Origin: Alkalihalobacillus sp. AL-G | GTDB lineage: Bacteria; Bacillota; Bacilli; Bacillales; Fictibacillaceae | NCBI RefSeq assembly: GCF_030643805.1 | Contig: NZ_CP094656.1 | Coordinates: forward strand, 2,976,001 to 3,040,000 | DNA length: 64,000 nt | Direction: 5' to 3' | Shown here: piece by piece, positions 50,966 through 59,136 of the stretch | How positions within the stretch are numbered: the stretch's first letter is position 1 | Layout: each line of letters begins with the position of its first letter | Program-made: the position numbers and the translations under genes | The notes under the pieces: model-generated | Databases searched by the model: none | Seen by the model: only the letters and a program-made list of their open reading frames with translations | Told to the model about the DNA's origin: nothing

Positions 50966-51970
50966 TTATTTCGTTGAATCCCGTAACTGGATTCTGTGTG
51001 GTAAAACCACTGTGCGTTCACTAACGGTTTCATTGTTCATAAACTTTGTCAATAGGCGCATTGCTACAGCACCGATATCATACATTGGTTGAACGACAGT
51101 AGTCAAAGTGGGACGAACCATCGAAGCAAGCCTCGTATTATCAAAGCCTATTACTTCAATATCCTCTGGAACATGGACCCCTTTATCCTGCATTCCATGA
51201 ATAACGCCAAGAGCCATTTCATCAGTACCAACAAAAACAGCTGAAGGCTTTTCTTTTAACTGTAAAAACTTTTCTGCCGCTTCAAGTCCTGAATCATACG
51301 TGTAATCACCAATGAACACATGATCCTCGTTAAGCTCAAAATTCGCATTTTCCAGGGCAGTTCTGTAACCAGAAAATTTATGATAGCCGTTGATCGGGTC
51401 TTCAAGTGGTCCAGACACCATTCCGATGGAGGTATGACCACGTTCAATCAACAATTGAATCGCATCTCGAGCCGCTTCTTGATAGTTGATATTAACCGTT
51501 GGAATCTCCTCATCAGGTGAAACGGTAGCTGCAAGGACAATCGGTACAGGAGAGCTCTTGAATTCTTCAACATGCTCTTCGGTTATTTTTCCACCCATAA
51601 ATACGATTCCGTCTACTTGTTTTCCTAAAAGTGTATTCAGAAGATGGATTTCCTTCTCCTTGTTTTGATCTGAATTACAAAGGATAATGTTGTATTTATA
51701 CATCGTTGCGATATCTTCAATACCTCGAGCAAGCTCAGCAAAAAAGATACTGGATATATCCGGAATGATCACTCCGACTGTGGTTGTTTTCTTGCTTGCA
51801 AGCCCTCGAGCCACTGCGTTTGGACGATATCCAAGTCGTTCAATGGCATCAAGCACTTTTTTTCGGGTAGCTGGTTTAACATTCGGGTTTCCATTTACGA
51901 CACGCGAAACGGTAGCCATTGATACCCCTGCTTCACGCGCAACATCATATATAGTTGTATTACTGTTCAT
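50966..51970 (-). CDS. ccpA: Catabolite control protein A
   Basis: LacI/GalR-family master regulator of carbon catabolite control; binds cre sites with HPr-Ser46-P. 334 residues. The HTH is [20 protein letters not shown] near 5-24, the hinge [18 protein letters not shown] near 56, and the C-terminal sugar-binding-like domain follows. Candidate targets in this window are the boxes before ackA, acsA/acuA and megL. The aroA gene precedes it in the same direction, about 130 bases upstream, with a hairpin between. Confidence 0.97.
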   Translation of the reverse strand: MNSNTTIYDVAREAGVSMATVSRVVNGNPNVKPATRKKVLDAIERLGYRPNAVARGLASKKTTTVGVIIPDISSIFFAELARGIEDIATMYKYNIILCNSDQNKEKEIHLLNTLLGKQVDGIVFMGGKITEEHVEEFKSSPVPIVLAATVSPDEEIPTVNINYQEAARDAIQLLIERGHTSIGMVSGPLEDPINGYHKFSGYRTALENANFELNEDHVFIGDYTYDSGLEAAEKFLQLKEKPSAVFVGTDEMALGVIHGMQDKGVHVPEDIEVIGFDNTRLASMVRPTLTTVVQPMYDIGAVAMRLLTKFMNNETVSERTVVLPHRIQLRDSTK

Positions 51971-52082
51971 AACGGCCTCCTTCTTCAGTGCGTTGTCGTT
52001 TAATCCGCATTACTTTCTTTTATTTTATTGTATCCTATCTTACGCATTTTCTACTATTCACCTAAAGAAAACTTGATAAAGC

Positions 52083-52112
52083 CAAGCCTTGACGTAGGCT
52101 AAACAAGGCTTG
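52083..52112 (-). terminator. Hairpin overlapping the end of aroA
   Basis: CAAGCCTTG and CAAGGCTTG pair across a 12-base loop. The aroA stop codon (52099-52101) is in the loop. The T-run is weak. Confidence 0.6.
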
Positions 52113-53175
52113 AATTCGTTTCTCTAAGCTTTTCAACAAATTCATTAAATTGGTTGATATCCATCTGCTGAGCAGCATCCGATAAAGCAACTGCTGGATC
52201 TGGATGAACCTCTGCCATAACTCCGTCAGCACCAATTGCAAGTGAAGCTTTTGCAGTCGGCAATAAAAGATCCCGTCTTCCCGTTGAATGGGTTACATCT
52301 ACAAAAACCGGAAGATGTGTCTCCTGTTTAAGGATTGGAACTGCGGAGATGTCCAGGGTGTTTCGTGTTGCATTTTCATAAGTGCGGATCCCACGTTCAC
52401 AGAGAATGATTCGGCCGTTTCCTTTTGACATGATATATTCTGCAGCATTCATGAATTCAGAGATCGTCGCTGCTAATCCTCTCTTTAAGAGAACAGGCTT
52501 ATTTCCTTTCCCTGCTTCCTTTAAAAGCTCGAAGTTATGCATGTTACGTGCGCCGATTTGGATCACATCAACATATTCAATCGCCTCTTCAAGATCTGCT
52601 GGATTTACAATTTCACTTACAACGGCAAGGTCATGCTTTTTTGCTACTTCCTTCAGGATTTTCAGCCCTTCCATACCTAGCCCTTGAAAATCATATGGGG
52701 AAGTGCGGGGTTTAAATGCTCCTCCTCGTAAGAGCTTTACACCTTGCTTTTTCACTGCTTCGGCAACCGAATCCACCTGGTCATAGGATTCAACAGCGCA
52801 AGGACCTGAAATAATTCGTTGCTTCCCATCGCCGATCGTCTCACCTAGTACATCGATAATGGAGTTCTCAGGCTGATTTTTTCTAGAGACGAGCAAGGTT
52901 CTGCTATGATCATCCTCCTGCAGCTCTAGTCCAGCCTTGAAAATTTGTTTAAATAAATGATGAAGGGTAGGCGTTTCGAATGGACCTTGATTGTGTTCTG
53001 CTATCATATCGAGCATGATTCGTTCACGAACCGGTTCGAAGCGATTTATTCCTTGCTTCTTTTTAACATGACCGATTTCCTGCACAATTTCTGCTCGCTT
53101 ATTTAAAAGCTCAACCAATTCCAAATTGATGTGATCGATTTGTTTACGTAGCCGATCTAATTCTTGATTGCTCAT
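52099..53175 (-). CDS. aroA: Bifunctional chorismate mutase and DAHP synthase
   Basis: First enzyme of aromatic amino acid synthesis fused to a chorismate-binding domain. 358 residues. The N-terminal AroQ chorismate mutase (1-90; [20 protein letters not shown]) senses chorismate and prephenate for feedback control. The DAHP synthase follows, with [13 protein letters not shown] near 120, [18 protein letters not shown] near 148, and [11 protein letters not shown] near 232. The naming follows B. subtilis, where aroA means this enzyme; elsewhere it is aroG or aroF. The ATG is preceded by GGAAG. Confidence 0.96.
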   Translation of the reverse strand: MSNQELDRLRKQIDHINLELVELLNKRAEIVQEIGHVKKKQGINRFEPVRERIMLDMIAEHNQGPFETPTLHHLFKQIFKAGLELQEDDHSRTLLVSRKNQPENSIIDVLGETIGDGKQRIISGPCAVESYDQVDSVAEAVKKQGVKLLRGGAFKPRTSPYDFQGLGMEGLKILKEVAKKHDLAVVSEIVNPADLEEAIEYVDVIQIGARNMHNFELLKEAGKGNKPVLLKRGLAATISEFMNAAEYIMSKGNGRIILCERGIRTYENATRNTLDISAVPILKQETHLPVFVDVTHSTGRRDLLLPTAKASLAIGADGVMAEVHPDPAVALSDAAQQMDINQFNEFVEKLRETNSSLV

Positions 53176-53278
53176 ATTTTCACTTCCTAGGACAAAAAAA
53201 TAATCTACACGAATAATACTTTATTCTATTTCTAGTTTAGTCTACCATATCCGCTCCGTCCACTATTGACTTTCGAGT

Positions 53279-53390
53279 AATAAAGAAAACGTCAAAAAAA
53301 AAACTCGACGATTGCCGAGCCTTTAGGCGAAAGCAGAGTCGTAGCTGCGCTTATACTATAGAAAGTATTTTATCTACTTTCTTAACGTGG
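53279..53390 (-). repeat. Copy 3 of the AAAGAAAACTCGGCG element
   Basis: About 112 bp, with an extra A-rich insertion near the left end. The hairpin CTCGACGATTGCCGAG and the right-end GAAAGTATTTTATCTACTTTC stem (as GAAAGTA and TACTTTC) are present. It lies between ytxJ and aroA, both leftward. Confidence 0.85.
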
Positions 53391-53422
53391 AAAAAAGGAT
53401 GACTCGATTGAGCCAACCCCTT
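53391..53422 (-). terminator. Terminator of ytxGHJ
   Basis: Leftward, GGTTGGCTC pairs imperfectly with GAGTCATCC, followed by TTTTTT. Confidence 0.7.
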
Positions 53423-53423
53423 C

Positions 53424-53759
53424 CTATGTTGAGCTATTCATTTTTTGATTGATCTCTTCTAAAGCGGAGTACGTGATTTTCCAGTGCGAATCGTGATGAA
53501 GTACCTGGTCATTCGAAATCAGAAAAAGCTGAGGAGATTCGTGTTTGACCTTAAAGTGTTCGGCGATCCGATTAGATAATTCTCGTGAGTCTTGTACATT
53601 CAGGAAATATACAGGTGAATTCGGATGATCCTCTGAGAAATGCTCAACCTCTTCGAATGCCGATTGACTAATTGGACATGTTGTACTGTTCTTCAGGAAA
53701 TAAAATGGTTGATTTCCATCGATGGAAGTGAATTCTCCCCATGTTGATATTTTTTTCAT
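53424..53759 (-). CDS. ytxJ: Bacilliredoxin-like protein YtxJ (BrxC)
   Basis: 111-residue thioredoxin-fold protein with a single cysteine, Cys28, in STTCPIS. It acts in bacillithiol-based redox repair (monothiol bacilliredoxin BrxC). Last gene of the ytxGHJ general-stress operon; a three-base gap separates it from ytxH. Expected to be induced by stress through the sigma-B promoter upstream of ytxG. Confidence 0.92.
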   Translation of the reverse strand: MKKISTWGEFTSIDGNQPFYFLKNSTTCPISQSAFEEVEHFSEDHPNSPVYFLNVQDSRELSNRIAEHFKVKHESPQLFLISNDQVLHHDSHWKITYSALEEINQKMNSST

Positions 53760-53762
53760 TGA

Positions 53763-54224
53763 TTATTTTGTCTCAGATGGCTGATGTTTTTGTCCAAGGT
53801 TGGGTTCAATCGTATTGAGTTCCTCGTTCGCAGTTTGCATTGCGTCTTCTATTGCATCAGCTTTTCCGTCATTGTATTCTTCTTCTAATTCGTTTAAGTC
53901 CGTGTCTTTGTTTTTCCACTTGTTAAAATCATCCCGTACATTCGTCGAAAAATCCTTCACACGTGATGCTGCTTGATTGGTTTGATCGTTGACATTCTGT
54001 GCAAGAGTTGATGACTTTTCTTTTGCAAGCGTCGCAACCTCATTACTTTTATCCTTAATAACGATGGCTTGTTCATTCAAATCGGTTCGAAGTTCTTTCC
54101 CTGATTTAGGAGCAAGCAAAAGAGCGGTCGCTGCACCAACGATTCCACCTATAAGTGACCCGATCAGAAAATCCTTCGTATCGATTGATGATGACTCTTT
54201 TTTATCTGTCTGTTGAGTAGTCAT
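53763..54224 (-). CDS. ytxH: General stress protein YtxH
   Basis: 153 residues: a glycine-rich hydrophobic N-terminal segment (DFLIGSLIGGIVGAATALLL, about 19-38) followed by APKSGKELR, typical of YtxH-like proteins, then a long charged helical region and an acidic tail. Probably membrane-attached; function unknown. AGGAGG precedes the ATG at 54224. Middle gene of the stress operon. Confidence 0.9.
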   Translation of the reverse strand: MTTQQTDKKESSSIDTKDFLIGSLIGGIVGAATALLLAPKSGKELRTDLNEQAIVIKDKSNEVATLAKEKSSTLAQNVNDQTNQAASRVKDFSTNVRDDFNKWKNKDTDLNELEEEYNDGKADAIEDAMQTANEELNTIEPNLGQKHQPSETK

Positions 54225-54246
54225 ACTATCGTCCTCCTCTATTTTA

Positions 54247-54681
54247 TTAATTTGATGTCTCTTCTATTTTTCTGTTCTTGCGCTTCCACTTTTCCCATAC
54301 ATCCAAAACTGCATTACTCCATTGAAGGACCTGTGTTACCGTTTCAGACTGCCGTTCCCCTTCCCTAGCAATACGGCCGGATACCGTCTTAACGGAATGA
54401 CTGACATTGGAAATACTATCCCCAATATCTTTTACACCATTAAATACAGAATTGAGTGATTCTGATTTTTGCTGAACATCCTCTGCAAGTCGATTGGTTT
54501 TATGTAAGAGCTCTGTGGTTTCCTTCGTCACACCATCCAGTTGCTTTTCAAGACCATCGAGTGTATGCGCAACGTTGGTCAGGGTATGCTGAAGGGACTT
54601 TAATGTTCTCGAAATAAAAACGACCAGTACAGTGAATGCTATTGCGATAAGTGCAACACTTAAATACAAGATTATTTCCAT
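54247..54681 (-). CDS. ytxG: General stress protein YtxG (DUF948)
   Basis: 144 residues with one N-terminal membrane helix (about 3-24) and a long coiled-coil-like region (about 30-110), the DUF948 pattern, ending in a basic tail. Function unknown. The ATG at 54681 follows GGAGG by about 11 bases and gives MEIILYLSVALIAIAF; codons upstream in frame overlap the promoter and are not used. First gene of the operon. Confidence 0.9.
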   Translation of the reverse strand: MEIILYLSVALIAIAFTVLVVFISRTLKSLQHTLTNVAHTLDGLEKQLDGVTKETTELLHKTNRLAEDVQQKSESLNSVFNGVKDIGDSISNVSHSVKTVSGRIAREGERQSETVTQVLQWSNAVLDVWEKWKRKNRKIEETSN

Positions 54682-54711
54682 GTTTTTCACCACCTCCTGT
54701 ATAGTATAACT

Positions 54712-54737
54712 TTTCCCATTTGAGCTATTCATTAAAC
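54712..54737 (-). promoter_or_regulatory. Sigma-B type promoter of ytxGHJ
   Basis: GTTTAA (54732-54737) and GGGAAA (54712-54717) are 14 bases apart on the minus strand, matching the sigma-B pattern (GTTTAA, 12-15 bases, GGGTAA-like). The B. subtilis ytxGHJ operon is known to depend on sigma-B and sigma-H. Confidence 0.75.
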
Positions 54738-54935
54738 CATGTATCTACTATAGAGAAATTCTCTGTAGTCCATTCACAATCCTGCTATCTTTTAGCCTAA
54801 ATAAAAGAAATAGCTGCCTTGACTGTTTTCTTAGTATAAAACTTGGGCGAGCTTCATCAAGTGTTGTAGAATAGATAGTGGGACGAAATTGACTAGGTTG
54901 TCGAAGTTCTTAAATCTTGAAAGGAGAGGAAGAAA

Positions 54936-56051
54936 TTGAGAGACCCAAGAATCCAAAGTCTTGCCAATAACATTATTACATATTCGGTTAGCCTTCAGCC
55001 AGGGGAAAAGGTATTAATCGAAAACACAGGTTATCAAAAGGAGCTTGTGAACGCTTTAGTTGAGGAGGCTCATAAAGCTGGAGGTCATCCTTACGTAACG
55101 CTTAAAGATGAAACGACACAACGAGCATTATTAATGGATGCAACTGAGGAACAGCTGGAAGCACAAGGACGGTTTGAAAAAGCAATCATGAAGGAGATGG
55201 ATGCTTATGTAGCGATCCGTTCTGGAGATAATATTTCTGAGCTTTCAGATGTTCCTTCTGAAAAAATGGCGATGTATCAAAATAAAGTATATACACCCGT
55301 ACATCGTACCATTCGGATCCCGAAAACGAAGTGGACTGTTTTGCGATATCCAAACTCCGCAATGGCGCAGCTCGCCGATATGAGTTCTCCGGCATTTGAA
55401 GACCTTTATTTTAATGTGTGTAACCTGGATTACAGTAACATGCTTGAAGCTATGAAACCACTCGCAGACTTGATGGACCGTACAGATATTGTGCACATTA
55501 AAGGACCAGGAACGGACTTGAAATTCTCGATAAAGGATATCCCATCGAACAAATCTGCAGGCCATCACAACCTGCCAGATGGTGAAGTCTACACAGCACC
55601 TGTACGCGAGTCTGTTAACGGTATAATTACGTATAATGCTCCTTCCCCATATCAAGGCTTTGTATTTGAAAACATCAGTCTTACGTTCAAGGATGGAAAG
55701 GTCATTGAAGCGACTGCAAATGATTCCGAACGGATTAATAAAGTACTCGATACGGATGAAGGAGCACGTTACATTGGGGAGTTCGCAATCGGTGTGAACC
55801 CTTATATCCAAAATCCGATGCAGGATATATTATTTGACGAAAAGATCGATGGCAGCTTCCACTTCACTCCAGGGCAATGCTACGATCAGGCGTTCAATGG
55901 CAATAATTCTGACATCCATTGGGATATGGTTTGCATCCAACGGCCCGAATACGGTGGCGGTGAAATCTACTTTGATGGTGTACTCATTCGAAAAGACGGC
56001 CGCTTTATTTTACCAGAACTTGAAGCACTGAACCCCGAAAACCTAAAATAG
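54936..56051 (+). CDS. ampS: M29 family aminopeptidase AmpS
   Basis: Metal-dependent aminopeptidase of the thermophilic M29 type, 371 residues. Two-domain family with conserved metal ligands in the C-terminal half (NLPDGEVYTAPVRESVNG near 210, GEFAIGVNPYI near 280, FDEKIDGSFHFTPG near 303, WDMVCI near 330). The TTG start at 54936 has AAGGAGAGG before it. Release of N-terminal amino acids from peptides is its probable role. It diverges from ytxG. Confidence 0.93.
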   Translation: MRDPRIQSLANNIITYSVSLQPGEKVLIENTGYQKELVNALVEEAHKAGGHPYVTLKDETTQRALLMDATEEQLEAQGRFEKAIMKEMDAYVAIRSGDNISELSDVPSEKMAMYQNKVYTPVHRTIRIPKTKWTVLRYPNSAMAQLADMSSPAFEDLYFNVCNLDYSNMLEAMKPLADLMDRTDIVHIKGPGTDLKFSIKDIPSNKSAGHHNLPDGEVYTAPVRESVNGIITYNAPSPYQGFVFENISLTFKDGKVIEATANDSERINKVLDTDEGARYIGEFAIGVNPYIQNPMQDILFDEKIDGSFHFTPGQCYDQAFNGNNSDIHWDMVCIQRPEYGGGEIYFDGVLIRKDGRFILPELEALNPENLK

Positions 56052-56057
56052 AGCTGG

Positions 56058-56106
56058 AAAAAGGATGCTGTTTCCCTTGTTTTGGGGGATAGCATCCTTT
56101 ATTTTT
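56058..56106 (+). terminator. Terminator of ampS
   Basis: AAAGGATGCT pairs with AGCATCCTTT, followed by ATTTTT. Confidence 0.9.
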
Positions 56107-56178
56107 GGATTGATATGAAAAAAGCTCTATTTAAAGTTCCGAAGCCCATTTGTGTGGTACGGTGTCATTACATTAGCT

Positions 56179-56222
56179 CGATTAACTGCGAACTCTGAGA
56201 ATTAACTGCGGAATCACGAAAA
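56179..56222. repeat. Two-unit 20-bp repeat, ATTAACTGCG type
   Basis: ATTAACTGCG occurs at 56181 and 56201, with a degenerate third unit at 56221. The reverse complement of this motif forms the repeat at 11306. Situated between convergent ampS and murC. Confidence 0.5.
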
Positions 56223-56260
56223 CTGACCTGTCATCGTCACCGATTTCAGGTCAGTTTTTA
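56217..56260. terminator. Terminator of murC (bidirectional)
   Basis: AAAACTGACCTG pairs with CAGGTCAGTTTT around a 16-base loop, with T-runs on both strands. Confidence 0.88.
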
Positions 56261-56267
56261 TTCTCAT

Positions 56268-57569
56268 CTATGATGCGAGCTTACTTTCATATGCCCTTTG
56301 AAACTTCTGAATATCACCAGCACCCATAAACAGTAAAACACTGTTTGTATGCTCTGATAAACAGTCAATTGAATCTTCACTAATGATTACCGAATTCGGT
56401 ATACGCTCTTGAAGGTTTTCAATACGCAAATCACCGGCATTTTCCCTCGCTGATCCGAATATATCGCACAAATATACCGAATCTGCTTGACTTAAGCTAT
56501 CAGCAAATTCGTTTAAAAAGGTTTGGGTTCGCGTGAACGTATGCGGTTGAAATATCGCGACTACTTCTTTTTCAGGATACTTTTGCTTCGCTGATTCGAT
56601 CGTCGCCTTAATTTCTGTCGGGTGATGTGCATAGTCATCGATAAGTACTTGTTGTCCCACTACTTTTTCCGTAAAACGACGCTTAACGCCTTTAAACGTT
56701 TTCAATTGTTGTTGAATAATGCTTACCTCGACCTCTTCATAATGACAGAGTGCAATAACAGCCAAAGCATTTAGAACGTTGTGCTTTCCATACCCTGGAA
56801 TAGTGAACGTTTCATAAAACGCATTGCGGACAAACACATCAAATGTTGTTCCTTCAGGACTTACTTGGGTGTTCCCTGCCTGAAAGTCATTATTTTCATT
56901 CATCCCATAAAAAAGCATCGGAACCTTTGCTTGCATTTGTTGTAAATAAGGGTCATCACCACAAGCAATTATCCCTTTTTGAACCTGTAATGCCATAGAT
57001 TGAAATGCATCAAATACATCATTTACATCTTTAAAATAATCTGGATGATCGAAATCGATATTCGTCATGATCGCATAACTTGGTTCGTATGAAAGAAAAT
57101 GACGACGATACTCGCAAGCTTCAAATACGAAATACTCACTATCTTCCATCCCTTTACCAGACCCATCTCCAATTAAATAAGAAGTCGGACTGGCCGCTTT
57201 CAAAACATGTGCCAATAACCCTGTGGTTGAGGTTTTCCCATGTGAACCGGTTACTGCCACACTTGTGAAATTCTTAATAAATTCACCAAGAAAATGATGA
57301 TATCGGTAAATTGGCAGTCCCAATTCCGTTGCTTTTGCGATTTCCTTATGTTCATCCGGAAAAGCGTTACCCGCAATAATCACCTGATCTGCTTGAACAT
57401 TTTCTGTATCAAAAGAGAGTATTGGTATATTTCGTTCTTCCAAGGCTTGTTGGGTAAAGATATTTTTTTCGATATCGGACCCTTGTACGTGATAGTTCAT
57501 GTCATGCAGGATTTGTGCTAAAGGGCTCATACCAGTCCCTTTAATACCAACAAAATGGTATGTTGTCAT
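56268..57569 (-). CDS. murC: UDP-N-acetylmuramate-L-alanine ligase
   Basis: Adds the first amino acid of the peptidoglycan stem peptide. 433 residues. Three-domain Mur ligase: [16 protein letters not shown] at the start (UDP-substrate domain), ATP loop [16 protein letters not shown] near 110, [10 protein letters not shown] near 152, and C-terminal [10 protein letters not shown] near 312. The ATG at 57569 has GGAGG eight bases before it; an in-frame start 15 bases upstream overlaps that site. Confidence 0.97.
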   Translation of the reverse strand: MTTYHFVGIKGTGMSPLAQILHDMNYHVQGSDIEKNIFTQQALEERNIPILSFDTENVQADQVIIAGNAFPDEHKEIAKATELGLPIYRYHHFLGEFIKNFTSVAVTGSHGKTSTTGLLAHVLKAASPTSYLIGDGSGKGMEDSEYFVFEACEYRRHFLSYEPSYAIMTNIDFDHPDYFKDVNDVFDAFQSMALQVQKGIIACGDDPYLQQMQAKVPMLFYGMNENNDFQAGNTQVSPEGTTFDVFVRNAFYETFTIPGYGKHNVLNALAVIALCHYEEVEVSIIQQQLKTFKGVKRRFTEKVVGQQVLIDDYAHHPTEIKATIESAKQKYPEKEVVAIFQPHTFTRTQTFLNEFADSLSQADSVYLCDIFGSARENAGDLRIENLQERIPNSVIISEDSIDCLSEHTNSVLLFMGAGDIQKFQRAYESKLAS

Positions 57570-57918
57570 AAAACGAACCTCCAACTAGTCTGGAATCGCT
57601 GCACATAAATTTGATTTTATTATATGCGTGAATCGTATACTTGGGGCTTGTTGCCCTCTAATCATTCTTAATTACGTGAAAAACGAAAAATTCCCTTAAT
57701 AGATATTGGTCCAAAAAGGAGGATCAAAAGAGCCGAAAAAGCTTCTTAATGAAGTTCCACTAAATATCATCGTCCTGTGATAACGTCAAGCTGGCTCATA
57801 CCCAGTTAGCCCTCGGACTTTTTGAACTACCTTTAAAACTATTTTACAATTATATCAGAAACATAGTGGTTCTACCAATCTTGACTTTACGGTGATCAAG
57901 CTATTAATGCGGTTTAGA
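57570..57918 (-). repeat. Intergenic region with short TGTTCAAAAA element (57707-57828)
   Basis: The element, 122 bp, has TTGGTCCAAAAAGG at its left end and CGGACTTTTTGAAC at its right end. It retains GATCAAAAGAGCCG and the GTTAGCCCTCGG block but lacks most of the middle. In the sense of the other copies it points leftward, toward murC. The rest of the gap shows no gene. Confidence 0.75.
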
Positions 57919-59022
57919 TTAATCCACTTTTTCCAGCCTTGGGTTAGGCTGGTGCTTTCTCCCTTTTTTTGCTTCTTCTTTTCCATCGAGGAGGACATTG
58001 TCCCCAGTAAATCCGATATGAATTTTAAGGAGCGAACTACCTACACCATAAATATCAACGGGTACATTCCGCGTCTCAAAAGTACGGATCCGTTCTTCAT
58101 TGAATCCGCCGCTGACGACAATCTTGACATGGTTATAGCCATCAGCGTCAAGAGCTGACCTTAATGCGAAAATCAACTCAGGGTTTACGCCACGAGGATC
58201 AAACTTACCAAGAACATCCTGGTTTCTCCAAAAGTATTGATCCACAAGTGTACGTGAGGTATCAATTCGAACTCCCTTCAGCTCTTTGCCAAACTCCCTT
58301 GCTACCTTCAGAGAGTCGGTGACAACATCGTTATTATAATCTACGAGTGTAATCAACTCATCCTCGGGAAACTCTTCATGATAGGCATGTGTCGCTGCTA
58401 CAATATCACCATTAAACAACTGGAGTAATGCATGAGGTATCGTCCCCATTCCTCTTTTTCCCCACCACTCATTCATCGCGTGTGTCGCCTGGGCAGTAGA
58501 TCCACCTATGTAAGAGGCATACCCATCGCCAGCTTGCTGTGTATAGTGATCATCACGGTCACCCATGAAGATCACTGGCTTTTGAACGCCAGAAGTGCTT
58601 GCAGCTTTTACAACATTATAAACGTTCGTCGCAACGGAAGTTCTTCTAGCCAGGATGCCATCGATGATTCCTTCCAAGAAGCCGAAGTTTTGATATGGAC
58701 CAGTGATTGTCAGCACGGTTTCATACGGCTCGATCTTATCACCGTCTTTAAGTGAAAAAATCTCGAGTGAATCTGGGGCATGTGCAAATTTCTTTATCAG
58801 AGCAATCGCTTCATCCGTCCCGCACAAAACTGCATGTTTTTTTTGGAAAAACTGCATCGTTACTACATTGTCCGGTCGATGCTTTTCTGCAATTTGACAC
58901 GTCTTTAAAAAATATACAGCAGAAAACCATCCATCTCCAACCCGCTCATCAAACTTAAACGTACGGTTGGTCAAACGTTTGATTTTCCCTTGCATTTTCA
59001 ATTCGATTTCCTTCATATCCAT
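57919..59022 (-). CDS. pncB: Nicotinate phosphoribosyltransferase
   Basis: Joins nicotinate to PRPP for NAD salvage. About 367 residues, the shorter class found in many Firmicutes and archaea. Seen: TNRTFKFDERVGDGWFSAVYF near 20 (key DGWFS), FMGDRDDHY near 150, MGTIPHALLQLF near 195 and the phosphate-binding IVVSGGFNEERI near 300, YGVGSSLL near 328. The start at 59022 is chosen after a modest AGG; alternatives lie within nine bases. It falls between murC and sftA in the same direction. Confidence 0.9.
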   Translation of the reverse strand: MDMKEIELKMQGKIKRLTNRTFKFDERVGDGWFSAVYFLKTCQIAEKHRPDNVVTMQFFQKKHAVLCGTDEAIALIKKFAHAPDSLEIFSLKDGDKIEPYETVLTITGPYQNFGFLEGIIDGILARRTSVATNVYNVVKAASTSGVQKPVIFMGDRDDHYTQQAGDGYASYIGGSTAQATHAMNEWWGKRGMGTIPHALLQLFNGDIVAATHAYHEEFPEDELITLVDYNNDVVTDSLKVAREFGKELKGVRIDTSRTLVDQYFWRNQDVLGKFDPRGVNPELIFALRSALDADGYNHVKIVVSGGFNEERIRTFETRNVPVDIYGVGSSLLKIHIGFTGDNVLLDGKEEAKKGRKHQPNPRLEKVD

Positions 59023-59136
59023 AACGTACACCTATTCCTTTACATACTCTGATGTTCAAAATCCACTTTAACATTAATTAATATTCCATTACTTATCTTA
59101 TATAACGGTTGTTAAATATACAAGTACTACGAAACA

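Noticed and set aside
52060-52082. Fifth copy of the AAAGAAAACT element upstream of ccpA
   Set aside because: Only about 12 bases match, with none of the hairpins; chance similarity in AT-rich sequence is enough.
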